A DNA stretch of 64,000 nt, from contig NZ_JACBFP010000002.1 of assembly GCF_021401085.1 (NCBI RefSeq), forward strand, positions 248,001 to 312,000, written 5' to 3'. The notes beneath the pieces are model-generated. The model ran no database searches, was not told where the DNA came from, and saw only the letters and a program-made list of their open reading frames with translations. The DNA comes from Chryseobacterium sp. R2A-55 (GTDB taxonomy: Bacteria; Bacteroidota; Bacteroidia; Flavobacteriales; Weeksellaceae). The translations under genes and the position numbers were made by a program. Every line of letters begins with the position of its first letter. Positions within the stretch are counted from its first letter, which is position 1. Shown piece by piece: positions 19,351-27,437 of this stretch.

Positions 19351-20168
19351 TGATTGAAGTTAAAGATTTGCAGAAAAACTTTGATGGAGTGGAAGTGCTG
19401 AAAGGAGTCAGTACCACTTTTGAGACAGGAAAAGTCAACCTGATCATCGGGCAGAGCGGTTCGGGGAAAACCGTGTTCCTGAAAAGTCTTTTGAATGTTT
19501 ACCAACCCACATCGGGCGAAATTCTTTTTGATGGCAGAGATATCAATAAAATGTCGCGGGACGAAAAAATGTCGCTGCGATCGGAGATTGGGACTGTTTT
19601 TCAGGGAAGTGCCCTGTTTGACTCCATGACAGTAGAGGAAAACATTATGTTTCCGCTAGATATGTTTACGAATCTGTCGTTTCGCGAAAAAAAACGTCGG
19701 GTTTTTGATGTGGTAGGAAGGGTCCATCTCAATAAGGCCAACAGGAAATACCCATCTGAAATTTCCGGGGGAATGCAGAAAAGAGTTGCCATAGCAAGAG
19801 CAATTGTGAACAATCCGAAATATCTTTTTTGTGACGAGCCTAATTCCGGACTCGATCCTTACACATCCAATATTATTGACGACCTGCTTCTTGAAATTAC
19901 CAAAGAATATAATACCACCACCATCATCAACTCCCACGATATGAATTCTGTGATGACGATTGGTGAAAAGATTGTTTACCTTCGGCATGGAATCAAAGAG
20001 TGGGAAGGAAATAAAGAGATTTTGATCAATGCGGGAAATAAAAACCTGATTGATTTCGTTTATTCATCAGAGTTGTTCAAAGAATTGCGTGAATATTTCT
20101 TAGAAACAAATAAGACATCCATAGAAAATATAATAACTAAACCTAATCCTAATGAAACAGATTTTTAG
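19350..20168 (+). CDS. mlaF: MlaF-type ABC transporter ATPase
   Basis: A 272-residue ATP-binding subunit from ATG 19350 (MIEVKDLQKNF). It has Walker A IIGQSGSGKTVF, signature SEISGGMQKRVAIARA, Walker B YLFCDEPNSGLDP and switch His in INSHDM. ISGGMQKR is the variant typical of MlaF/Ttg2A. It is coupled to mlaE by a 1-base overlap. It runs 17 bases into the next gene, a small beta-barrel protein. It powers lipid movement between the inner membrane and the MCE protein. Confidence 0.93.
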   Translation: MIEVKDLQKNFDGVEVLKGVSTTFETGKVNLIIGQSGSGKTVFLKSLLNVYQPTSGEILFDGRDINKMSRDEKMSLRSEIGTVFQGSALFDSMTVEENIMFPLDMFTNLSFREKKRRVFDVVGRVHLNKANRKYPSEISGGMQKRVAIARAIVNNPKYLFCDEPNSGLDPYTSNIIDDLLLEITKEYNTTTIINSHDMNSVMTIGEKIVYLRHGIKEWEGNKEILINAGNKNLIDFVYSSELFKELREYFLETNKTSIENIITKPNPNETDF

Positions 20169-20778
20169 CCTAGTTTTAATTGCAGCAACTACACTGGTCA
20201 CTGCCCAAATTAAATTAGCTGCCAAAGGAAATTTATTGTTCAAAACCGATAAACCCACTTGGGAAGCGATCTCTAATACGGCAACCAGTGCTTACAAAGA
20301 ATCCGGCAAAAACAATATTGGTTTTAATTTCGGAGTTTCTGCGAAAATTGATTTTCCCGTGACTTCTTTTTTCCTCATGCCCGAAATCTACTACACCACC
20401 TTTAAATCAGAATTTGATGTTCCGGATGAAAATGTAACGCTTGAGATTAAAAGCAATCGCATTGACATTCCCGTGTTATTAGGATATAATCTTTTTGGCG
20501 AAACACTAGGGGTTTTCGCAGGTCCTGTTGCTTCTTATAACTTTGACAAAAACGATCAGTTCAAGGATTTCACGGAAGATACCAAGAATAAATTTTTATT
20601 GGGATACCAATTTGGTGCTCAGGTTCAAATTTCAAAAATGATTTTGAATGCAAGATTTGAAGGCGCATTCAGTCAGGATCAGCGGGATTTTATCAATAAA
20701 ACAAATCCAACGGATTACGTGGTGAGATATGACAGCCGACCAAGTATGGTAATTTTTGGGTTAGGTTATCAGTTCTAA
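20152..20778 (+). CDS. Outer-membrane beta-barrel protein (PorT-like family)
   Basis: A 208-residue protein with a signal peptide (MKQIFSLVLIAATTLVTAQ), alternating beta-strand patterns, and a terminal aromatic (VIFGLGYQF), the usual C-terminal signature for outer-membrane insertion. The family corresponds to the small barrels labelled 'porin family' or PorT in Bacteroidetes. Its start lies inside mlaF (17-base overlap), so it is probably expressed with the lipid transporter. A link to lipid trafficking at the outer membrane is suggested only by this arrangement. Confidence 0.8.
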   Translation: MKQIFSLVLIAATTLVTAQIKLAAKGNLLFKTDKPTWEAISNTATSAYKESGKNNIGFNFGVSAKIDFPVTSFFLMPEIYYTTFKSEFDVPDENVTLEIKSNRIDIPVLLGYNLFGETLGVFAGPVASYNFDKNDQFKDFTEDTKNKFLLGYQFGAQVQISKMILNARFEGAFSQDQRDFINKTNPTDYVVRYDSRPSMVIFGLGYQF

Positions 20779-20794
20779 AGTCATAATCAATTAG

Positions 20795-20835
20795 AAAAAA
20801 AATATCCGCAGATCAGTAATTCTGCGGATTATTAT
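20795..20835. terminator. Bidirectional terminator between convergent genes
   Basis: ATCCGCAGA (20804-20812) pairs perfectly with TCTGCGGAT (20821-20829). An A-run on the left and a T-rich stretch on the right allow it to serve both strands. The stop codon of the minus-strand gene lies in the loop. Confidence 0.8.
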
Positions 20836-21139
20836 TTTGTGTAGGAACAATGGGAGTTTTTGGCGATTGGCTGGCGAGTTCTGCAGCCTGTTTTTCCAGT
20901 TCCTCCTTTTCTTTTTTGAGTTGTTTCAGTTCTCTTCTTTTTTGTTCTTCTCTCAGTGCGGTTCCCTTGCTCACATATCCCACAATTCCTCCTATGATCA
21001 GACCAATTCCGATTCCCGCCAGGATTCCCATCAAACTGATAGGTTCGAAAAGTTTCATAATTGAAAACTGTGGAAGCATATAGTAAAGCAGGAAAGCCAT
21101 GCCCAAAAGCAGAAATCCAATAAAGTGTAAATTTTTCAT
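20813..21139 (-). CDS. Small membrane protein with C-terminal coiled coil
   Basis: A 108-residue protein with two predicted transmembrane helices (FIGFLLLGMAFLLYYML and SLMGILAGIGIGLIIGGIVGYV). A charged coiled-coil segment (ALREEQKRRELKQLKKEKEELEKQ region) and a Pro/Asn-rich tail follow. No family recognised. It is downstream of the M48 protease gene on the same strand, but a terminator separates them. Confidence 0.7.
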   Translation of the reverse strand: MKNLHFIGFLLLGMAFLLYYMLPQFSIMKLFEPISLMGILAGIGIGLIIGGIVGYVSKGTALREEQKRRELKQLKKEKEELEKQAAELASQSPKTPIVPTQNNNPQNY

Positions 21140-21152
21140 GGTGTGGAAATTA

Positions 21153-21190
21153 AAAAAATCCTTCCCAAATTTAATAATTTTTCGGGAAGG
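21153..21190 (-). terminator. Terminator of the M48 peptidase gene
   Basis: CCTTCCC (21160-21166) and GGGAAGG (21184-21190) form the stem. Minus-strand transcripts then meet a T-run. The loop is long (about 17 nt). Confidence 0.65.
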
Positions 21191-21211
21191 TGAAATTTAT
21201 TGCTTCGTGAT

Positions 21212-22021
21212 CTAGATTTTCCCGCCAGCGGTTTTGTAATATTGAAGCGCTTTTGCCATGTGTTTTTCCAGGTCTGCGCGTCTTGTTTCTGGATTCGGGT
21301 GTGTTGAAAGGAATTCCGGTGGTCGGTTTCCGCTACCTGCAGCTTCCATTCTTTGCCAGAAAGGATAAGCTTCTCTGGGGTCATATCCAGCCATTCCCAT
21401 TAAATATAGACCCATTTCATCAGCTTCCAATTCTTGGCTTCTGCCATATTTTAGCAGGGCTACCTGTGCTCCGATTGGGTATGCTTGCTGGAAAATCTGA
21501 GATAACTGAGCGTTCGAGATGGTGCTTCCCAGAATTGCTCCACCGTATTGTGCAACCATCGCCTGAGAAATTCTTTCGTTACCATGTCCTGCAAGTGCAT
21601 GGGAAATTTCGTGCCCCAAAACTACAGCCAGTCCCGTATCGGTTTTGGTAATCGGCAAAATACCGGTATAAACCGCTACTTTTCCTCCCGGCATACACCA
21701 GGCATTGATTTGCTTATCATCCAATAGATTAAACTCCCACTGATAATCCGCAATATCAGCTTCCCGGCCAATGCCTCTGTAATAATTGTTTGCAGCATTC
21801 TTCAGTCGCAGTCCCACATTTTGCACGCTTTTGGAAGCAGTGGTTCCAGAAATCACTTTGGCTGTAGAAAGCGCCTGCTGATATTGTTGCAAAGCTGCAG
21901 CGGCAATCTCTTGATTATTTGCCAGCTGCAATGTTTTTCTGCCGGTAATGGGATTGGTTGTACATGCAATCAGTGCGATGGACAAAATTCCGGCGGATAA
22001 AAATTTATTTACGTTTTTCAT
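21212..22021 (-). CDS. M48 family metallopeptidase lipoprotein
   Basis: A 269-residue protein with a lipoprotein signal (ILSIALIACTTNP, Cys near 20). The zinc site HEISHALAGHGNER contains HExxH, and the third ligand is the Glu of SQELEADEMGLYLM. It resembles BepA/LoiP-type periplasmic proteases, which clear or help fold outer-membrane proteins. TPR repeats like those of BepA are absent. The gene is monocistronic with its own terminator. Confidence 0.9.
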   Translation of the reverse strand: MKNVNKFLSAGILSIALIACTTNPITGRKTLQLANNQEIAAAALQQYQQALSTAKVISGTTASKSVQNVGLRLKNAANNYYRGIGREADIADYQWEFNLLDDKQINAWCMPGGKVAVYTGILPITKTDTGLAVVLGHEISHALAGHGNERISQAMVAQYGGAILGSTISNAQLSQIFQQAYPIGAQVALLKYGRSQELEADEMGLYLMGMAGYDPREAYPFWQRMEAAGSGNRPPEFLSTHPNPETRRADLEKHMAKALQYYKTAGGKI

Positions 22022-22126
22022 AGCGTTGAATTTGAATATCCTTTTTTAAAACAATTATTATTCCAAATAAAAATTTTAACTTTAACCATTACCTTTTTCG
22101 CAAATCAAAAAGTAAAAATTCAAATT

Positions 22127-22669
22127 ATGAAAAATCTGCTTAAGATCATGGTGTTAATTATTCCCATGCTTTTGTTTTCATGTGCCTCAAAATCAGGCGC
22201 TCCAAGTTCCGTGTCGGCTGAGAAATTGGCAACGATTCTTGATTCGCAGGAATTCACCTTTATGGCGAAACGGGCCAATCCAATGGCTGGAGATGTGACC
22301 AATATATTGAACTCATTTCCGAACTCCTCCGCCAGCAGAATCCTGGATCTGGATTATGGATATACTTTGGTGATTAAGAAAAATGAATTGAATGTGAATC
22401 TGCCCTATTTTGGCAGAATGTATCATCCAAGTTACGATACTGCAAAGAACGGCTATCTTTTCGTTTCCAAGGATTTTAAGATAACTGAAACTGCCGGTAG
22501 AAAAGGAAGCACTGTTTTTCAAATCAGCACAAATGACCAGCAATTTCTGAAAAAGATGATTTTGGAAGTTTTCAAAAATGGAAAAGCTTATCTTTCGATT
22601 GATTCTAATGACCGGCAGCCGATTTCTTATGATGGCTATATCATGGAAAATTCAGAAAATAAGAAATAG
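22127..22669 (+). CDS. DUF4251 domain lipoprotein
   Basis: A 180-residue protein with a lipoprotein signal (IPMLLFSCASKSG, Cys near 19). The DUF4251 core is visible (FTFMAKRANPM; LDLDYGYTLVIKKNEL; LPYFGRMYHPSY). The family is a Bacteroidetes-specific extracytoplasmic beta-sheet protein of unknown function. It is divergent from the M48 gene, about 105 bp apart. Confidence 0.85.
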   Translation: MKNLLKIMVLIIPMLLFSCASKSGAPSSVSAEKLATILDSQEFTFMAKRANPMAGDVTNILNSFPNSSASRILDLDYGYTLVIKKNELNVNLPYFGRMYHPSYDTAKNGYLFVSKDFKITETAGRKGSTVFQISTNDQQFLKKMILEVFKNGKAYLSIDSNDRQPISYDGYIMENSENKK

Positions 22670-22684
22670 ACAATATTTTTGTCC

Positions 22685-23011
22685 TTAAATCATCCCCAAT
22701 TCAAAACGGGCTTCCTCACTCATCATGTCGCGGTTCCAGGTTGGTTCGAAGGTGAGTTCCAGGTCCACTTCGGTCACATGTTCCACCAGTGCAATTTTTT
22801 CTTTCACTTCTGCGGGCAAACTTTCCGCAACAGGACAGTTCGGTGAAGTAAGTGTCATGATGACTTTCACCGCCGCTTCATCGGAAATCTGCACATCGTA
22901 AATGAGCCCCAATTCGTAAATGTCAACTGGGATTTCCGGGTCATAAATGGTTTTGAGGACTCTAATGATATTTTCGCCGATATCGGCAATTTGGTCGTCG
23001 GTATATTTCAT
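22685..23011 (-). CDS. DUF59/MIP18 family Fe-S assembly protein (SufT-like)
   Basis: A 108-residue protein starting at ATG 23011 (MKYTDDQIADIGENI). A DUF59 domain spans nearly the whole length, with YDPEIPVDIYELGLIYDV and the reactive Cys in LTSPNCPVAESLP. Family members help mature Fe-S proteins, in flavobacteria usually near suf genes. No suf genes are visible here. It lies 38 bp downstream of an exonuclease gene on the same strand, with a 41-bp repeat filling that gap. Confidence 0.9.
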   Translation of the reverse strand: MKYTDDQIADIGENIIRVLKTIYDPEIPVDIYELGLIYDVQISDEAAVKVIMTLTSPNCPVAESLPAEVKEKIALVEHVTEVDLELTFEPTWNRDMMSEEARFELGMI

Positions 23012-23012
23012 T

Positions 23013-23053
23013 TGGCAATCGGCTTTCAGCAAAAAGCTTCCAGCGGTTTTTAT
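23013..23053 (-). repeat. 41-bp intergenic repeat, copy 1
   Basis: This segment is similar to 33574-33614. Both begin TGGCAATC, continue GCTTT-AGC-AAAA with scattered changes, end TTTTTAT, and have identical length. In both, the minus-strand TAA stop of the upstream gene sits at the same position inside the repeat. Confidence 0.6.
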
Positions 23054-23754
23054 TCTGATTTTTTCAATAAATCTTCCTGCCTCATCCGGCGGAAAATATT
23101 TGCCAAAGTTAAGACATCTTTTTCACAATATTGAACAATTCTAAATAAGTCTTTTTCTATCCAGTACATTGACGCGACCATTGAACCGTCTATGTCGTCC
23201 TTCGGAGTGGGAATTCCGAAGACATGGGCCAATAACTCCAAAGAAACATAAGATTTGTAATCCCCGAATTTCCAAAGTTCCATCGTATCAAGATGGAGGA
23301 TTTCCCAAGGTTTTTTTCCGAATAATTGAAAAGGCTTCGGCGGTTCCATTCCATTGATCAAAAACCTTCTCGCAATCCACGGGAAATCGAATTCCTTCCC
23401 ATTGTGTGCACACAAAATTACATCGTGGAGTTTTGGGCTGTTGAAGATTTCGCCAAATTCTTCCAGAAGTTTCTTCTCGTTATCGCCATAAAAACTTTTG
23501 AGTTTAAGTTTTTCACTTTTATCCAAAATCCCCACCGAAATGCAGATGATTTTTCCAAACTCTGCCATGATTCCGCCACGTTCTTTATAGAATTCCTCAG
23601 CGGTGAAATCGTCTTTTCTCTGATGCAGCGTTTTTTTGTCCCACAGTTTTTGTTCGGATTCCTCCAGTTCATCCCAGTTTCCAAATTGCGGAACCGTTTC
23701 TATGTCCAGAAAGAGTACTTTTTCTAAAGGGATGTTTTTGAGCATGATTGACAT
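23050..23754 (-). CDS. Predicted 3'-5' exonuclease, PolB-like DEDDy fold
   Basis: A 234-residue nuclease. The three exonuclease motifs are visible: Exo I VLFLDIETVP (Asp, Glu), Exo II CAHNGKEFDFPWI (Asp), and Exo III YCEKDVLTL (Tyr-x3-Asp, the DEDDy type). The family is annotated as 'DNA polymerase B elongation subunit-like exonuclease' without a polymerase domain, and probably acts in DNA or RNA processing. The stop codon lies in a short repeat shared with the HerA-DnaQ gap. M1 at 23754 and M4 at 23745 are both possible starts. Confidence 0.85.
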   Translation of the reverse strand: MSIMLKNIPLEKVLFLDIETVPQFGNWDELEESEQKLWDKKTLHQRKDDFTAEEFYKERGGIMAEFGKIICISVGILDKSEKLKLKSFYGDNEKKLLEEFGEIFNSPKLHDVILCAHNGKEFDFPWIARRFLINGMEPPKPFQLFGKKPWEILHLDTMELWKFGDYKSYVSLELLAHVFGIPTPKDDIDGSMVASMYWIEKDLFRIVQYCEKDVLTLANIFRRMRQEDLLKKSE

Positions 23755-23797
23755 TATTATTGACAGGTGAATTTAAGAAATTTTTTCCAGGACCGAA

Positions 23798-24142
23798 TTA
23801 CCCCACCTGAAAACCATTCCCCACTTCAAGCGACAGAGATAAAAGCGTAACCTCCTTATTTTCCCCATAAACACCCAGAACCAAACATTCGCTGAAAAAA
23901 TTGGCGATCTGTTTTCTCGGAAAATTCACCACCGCGATAATCTGTTTTCCGATGAGTTCCTCCTTAGAATACAGTTTTGTGATCTGAGCAGCAGATTTCC
24001 GGATTCCCAATTCCCCAAAATCAATCTCTAAAATGTACGACGGGTTTCTGGCTTTCGGAAAATCTGAAACGGAAATGACGGTTCCGCTCCGCATATCGAT
24101 TTTCTCAAAATCCGACCAGGATATTTCAGGTTTCAGTTCCAC
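23798..24142 (-). CDS. csaA: CsaA-like tRNA-binding domain protein
   Basis: A 114-residue protein of the tRNA-binding/CsaA type (FEKIDMRSGTVISV; KARNPSYILEIDFG; AVVNFPRKQIANFFSECLVLGV). The best start is GTG at 24142; no ATG lies upstream in frame near the previous stop. In other bacteria CsaA is a secretion-related chaperone, and the fold binds tRNA. It is 7 bp downstream of the cytochrome gene. Confidence 0.9.
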   Translation of the reverse strand: MELKPEISWSDFEKIDMRSGTVISVSDFPKARNPSYILEIDFGELGIRKSAAQITKLYSKEELIGKQIIAVVNFPRKQIANFFSECLVLGVYGENKEVTLLSLSLEVGNGFQVG

Positions 24143-24149
24143 GGAATTC

Positions 24150-24431
24150 CTATTTTACCGAAACAACATAGTCGTAAACCATTTGGTGCTGCTCCTCGTT
24201 AAGTTTTGCTTTTGGCGCCATAGAATTCATGATTCCCACCCAAGCTTGTGCAGAATGATCGGTTGGTTGGGGTAAATCGTGGCATTTTTTGCAGGAATTT
24301 TCAAAGATGGTTTTTCCCTGTGAGAGATATTCGGCAGAAATGGTTTTGGTTCCGGCTGCAGCGGGAGTTTTCGGGGTACATGAAACGATGAATGTGGATC
24401 CAAGAATTGCAGCAACGGCTAAAATTTTCAT
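24150..24431 (-). CDS. Small c-type cytochrome lipoprotein
   Basis: A 93-residue protein with a lipoprotein signal (GSTFIVSCTPK). A single heme-attachment motif reads CKKCH, and a distal Met ligand candidate is in NSMAPKAKL. It is probably a periplasmic electron carrier. It lies 7 bp upstream of csaA on the same strand. Confidence 0.9.
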   Translation of the reverse strand: MKILAVAAILGSTFIVSCTPKTPAAAGTKTISAEYLSQGKTIFENSCKKCHDLPQPTDHSAQAWVGIMNSMAPKAKLNEEQHQMVYDYVVSVK

Positions 24432-24510
24432 AATTTTTAATATTTAATGTTCTCAAAAATAAAGAATTTTCTGCTTATTTTTGTTGGAATCTCTTTAAAA
24501 TAAATCGTTG

Positions 24511-25506
24511 ATGGAACTCACCTGGAAAAGAACGAAACTCATTTTGAAAGAAACTTTTTCCATTTCTTATGGAAATTACGATTTTCGGGATGCACTTTTG
24601 ATTTCGCTTTCACACCAAGGCAAAACCGGTTACGGTGAATGTGTCGCCATTAATTATTACGGAATTGATCTCAATGAACTGATCTTAAAGTTAAAGAAAA
24701 TTCAAGGAACCATTGAAAATCAGCAAATAATCCATCCGAAAGATTTCTACCGATTTTTAGTCGGGTTGAATCTTCATTCGTTTCTCACTTCCGCATTAGA
24801 TGGTGCATATTGGGATTTATTTGGAAAACTGGAGGGAAAAACTTTTTCAGAGTTAAACGGTTTCAAAGAGTTAAAACTCCCCGAATCGTCCTACACGATC
24901 AGTATCGCTCCAATCGATAAACAAATCGAGAAGATTAAAGATTCAGATTGGAATCATTTTAAAGTAAAATGCAATGGATTAGACCATGAAAACGTCTTCA
25001 AACTTTTAGAAACCGGAAAAAAAATCGCTTTGGATTCCAACACAAGTTTTTCTGATGCTGACTGCGATTTCCTGCAGAAAAATGAATGGTCCAAGCGCTT
25101 CCTCTATATCGAACAACCGCGACCAATTGGACAATACCAGATTTTAGATAAAAATAAAAACGCAGTTTGGATGGCAGATGAAGACTGCCAAAACGGTTCC
25201 TATCTGGAGAAACTGCTTCCCCATTATTCGGCGATCAACATAAAATTGATGAAATGTGGCGGCATTACGCCTGCGTTGGATTTAATTGGTGAAGCTAAAA
25301 ATCTGGGATATCAAGTGATGATCGGATGTATGACCGAATCTTCGGTCGGGATTTCTGCCGGAATTGCAGTTGCATCCTTATGTGATTTTGCCGATTTGGA
25401 TGGGGCGAATCTCATTTCGAACGATTTTGCGATAGGAAGTTTTGTGGAAAACGGGAAAATTTTCGTTTCCCAGGAACCGGGTTTGGGAATTGAACTGATT
25501 TCCTAA
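24511..25506 (+). CDS. L-Ala-D/L-Glu epimerase (enolase superfamily dipeptide epimerase)
   Basis: A 331-residue protein of the muconate-lactonizing/mandelate racemase group, started at ATG 24511. Catalytic and metal residues are recognisable: the KxK pair in HFKVKCNG, Asp in ALDSNTSF, Glu in YIEQPRP, Asp-Glu in MADEDC, and the second Lys in INIKLMKCGG. Dipeptide epimerases act on murein-derived L-Ala-D-Glu. The exact dipeptide substrate is not predictable here. meaB begins 22 bp downstream. Confidence 0.88.
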   Translation: MELTWKRTKLILKETFSISYGNYDFRDALLISLSHQGKTGYGECVAINYYGIDLNELILKLKKIQGTIENQQIIHPKDFYRFLVGLNLHSFLTSALDGAYWDLFGKLEGKTFSELNGFKELKLPESSYTISIAPIDKQIEKIKDSDWNHFKVKCNGLDHENVFKLLETGKKIALDSNTSFSDADCDFLQKNEWSKRFLYIEQPRPIGQYQILDKNKNAVWMADEDCQNGSYLEKLLPHYSAINIKLMKCGGITPALDLIGEAKNLGYQVMIGCMTESSVGISAGIAVASLCDFADLDGANLISNDFAIGSFVENGKIFVSQEPGLGIELIS

Positions 25507-25528
25507 AAGAATTTGTATTTTTGATTCA

Positions 25529-26521
25529 ATGAATTTTTCCATCAAAGAACTTACAGAAGGTATAAAATCCTCCGACAAACGCCTCCTTGCGAAAGCGATT
25601 ACTTTGGTGGAAAGCAAAAAGCCGGAACACCGAATCCTTGCGGAACAATTGCTGAAAGAAATCCTGCCTTTTACCGGAAAGTCAATCCGGATCGGAATTA
25701 CCGGAACTCCGGGTGCGGGAAAGTCCACTTTCATCGAAAATTTCGGGCGGCTTGCCATTTCCAAAGGGAAAAAAGTGGCCGTATTGGCGATCGATCCGAG
25801 TTCTTCATTGAGTAAAGGTTCCATTTTAGGGGATAAAACCAGAATGGAAGAATTGGCAAAAGAAGAAAATGCTTTCATCCGTCCTTCTCCAAGTTCCGGG
25901 TTTTTGGGCGGAGTGGCGAACACCACTTTTGAGACGATGCTGATTTGCGAGGCGGCAGGTTATGATTTTATTTTGATAGAAACCGTGGGAGTGGGACAAA
26001 GCGAAGTTTTGGTTTCAGACATTACCGACGTTTTTCTGTTCCTGAAAATAATCGGCGGTGGCGATGAATTGCAGGGAATCAAAAGGGGAATCATGGAAAT
26101 GGTTGATCTGATCTTCATCAATAAAGTGGACGAAGAGAATTTGAATAAAGCAAAAAACACCAAGGTTGAACTGATGCGGGCGCTGCATTTTATGCACTCG
26201 AAAGAAAAAGATTGGAAAGTCCCGGTTTTACTTGGTTCCGCACTGAATAATCAAGGATTGGACGAGGTTTTTGCTCAAATTGAGGCTTTGATTTCTTTAA
26301 AAATCAAAAATAAATCCTTTGCCAAAAACCGTGAAAATCAGGCGGAAAAACGTTTTGATTACTGGGTTCAGGAATATATTCTTCAAAAGACGAAAGCGGA
26401 AAAGGACCTGCAAAACTCTTACGGGTTTCATAAAAAAAATGCCTCCGAACTGAAATCTAATCCAAGTTCGGAAGCGAAAGTCTTTGTGGAGAAATTATTT
26501 AAGAATAACCCGAAGAATTAA
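25529..26521 (+). CDS. meaB: Methylmalonyl-CoA mutase-associated GTPase MeaB
   Basis: A 330-residue G3E-family GTPase with Walker A GTPGAGKSTFIENFG, switch region AIDPSSSLSKGSILGDKTRM, IETVGVGQSEV, and the base-specificity motif NKVDEEN. It protects and reactivates the B12-dependent methylmalonyl-CoA mutase. The mutase genes are not in the window. Its stop overlaps the stop of the convergent OsmC gene by 4 bp. Confidence 0.93.
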   Translation: MNFSIKELTEGIKSSDKRLLAKAITLVESKKPEHRILAEQLLKEILPFTGKSIRIGITGTPGAGKSTFIENFGRLAISKGKKVAVLAIDPSSSLSKGSILGDKTRMEELAKEENAFIRPSPSSGFLGGVANTTFETMLICEAAGYDFILIETVGVGQSEVLVSDITDVFLFLKIIGGGDELQGIKRGIMEMVDLIFINKVDEENLNKAKNTKVELMRALHFMHSKEKDWKVPVLLGSALNNQGLDEVFAQIEALISLKIKNKSFAKNRENQAEKRFDYWVQEYILQKTKAEKDLQNSYGFHKKNASELKSNPSSEAKVFVEKLFKNNPKN

Positions 26522-26922
26522 TCAGGATATTCGAAAATTACAGTTTTCTGCACATTTGGATGAATTGATAATGCAACCGGACAATTCAATGCAGTGTTCT
26601 CGATGAATTGTTTGTCATCATCTGAATAATTTTTTGGGAAACGAACGATGCAGAAAATGGTTCCAATTCTTTTTGGATCGGGATGCGTGGATTTTTTTAG
26701 TTCGCATTTGGCACCTGTAATATCGATTCCTCTGGGTTTTCCCAAAACAGCAACTGCCATCAGCATCGATTGACCGTAAGAAATTCCAAAGATATCGGAT
26801 GGTGAAAAGTACTCGGAAGTTCCGCCTTCACGAAGTGGCGCACAGGTTATGATTTCCGCTTTTGATTTGTCATGTTCAGAGACAATTTTGAAGTCTCCCA
26901 AGTAAGTAATTGTTGCCGTCAT
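26518..26922 (-). CDS. OsmC-like protein lacking the peroxidatic cysteine
   Basis: A 134-residue OsmC/Ohr fold protein. It aligns without gaps with the neighbouring paralogue at 27031-27435. The resolving-type Cys114 (ALNCPVALS) is kept, but the first active-site position reads SYGQSML, so Ser52 replaces the Cys expected of a thiol peroxidase. It is unlikely to be an ordinary peroxidase and may bind a small ligand or have another role. It is about 110 bp downstream of the paralogue and convergent with meaB, with a 4-bp overlap of stops. Confidence 0.85.
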   Translation of the reverse strand: MTATITYLGDFKIVSEHDKSKAEIITCAPLREGGTSEYFSPSDIFGISYGQSMLMAVAVLGKPRGIDITGAKCELKKSTHPDPKRIGTIFCIVRFPKNYSDDDKQFIENTALNCPVALSIHPNVQKTVIFEYPD

Positions 26923-27030
26923 AGTTTGAGTTTATTGAATGATAAAGATATAGATTATTGTCAAATATTCAAGTAAATGCGATATGATTTTAATCAAAAA
27001 TTAACAGTTACTCATTTTTTTGGAAAATCC

Positions 27031-27435
27031 TTAATTTCCATAATGAAAACGAACCGTCTTCTTCAAATCCGCGTTCAGTGACAACGCAACCGGACAAGTC
27101 ATCGCGGTTTCCTCAATAAAGGCTTTCTGCTCATCGGAATAGTTTCCCCTGAAATAAAGGTCACAGACAATCTCTGCAATTTTTCTCGGTTTTGGGTTCA
27201 TCACCTTCTGGACTTCCGCATAGGAATCTTCGATCTCTACGCCGTTGTTTTTTCCCAGTATCGCAATCGTGGTCAGCATGCACTGTGCCAAAGAAGTGGC
27301 GCATAAATCGGTGGGTGAAAAGGCGGCACCTTTTCCATGATTGTCAGTTGGAGCATCAGTGATTATTTTTGATCCCGATTGCAGATGTTCGGATTCGCAA
27401 CGCAAATCGCCGGTGTAGATTACTTTTGAAGTCAT
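27031..27435 (-). CDS. OsmC family peroxiredoxin
   Basis: A 134-residue protein starting at ATG 27435 (MTSKVIYTGDL). A longer frame upstream overlaps the previous gene and is not needed. Both family cysteines are present: Cys52 in LAQCMLTT and Cys114 in AMTCPVALS. It would reduce organic peroxides in the cytoplasm. It starts 2 bp after the stop of the TonB_C-like gene, so it is probably in one operon with that gene and HMG-CoA lyase. Confidence 0.92.
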   Translation of the reverse strand: MTSKVIYTGDLRCESEHLQSGSKIITDAPTDNHGKGAAFSPTDLCATSLAQCMLTTIAILGKNNGVEIEDSYAEVQKVMNPKPRKIAEIVCDLYFRGNYSDEQKAFIEETAMTCPVALSLNADLKKTVRFHYGN

Positions 27436-27437
27436 GT

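Noticed and set aside
25378-25926. 182-residue minus-strand frame over the epimerase and meaB
   Set aside because: It spans two recognised plus-strand genes and shows no family motif.
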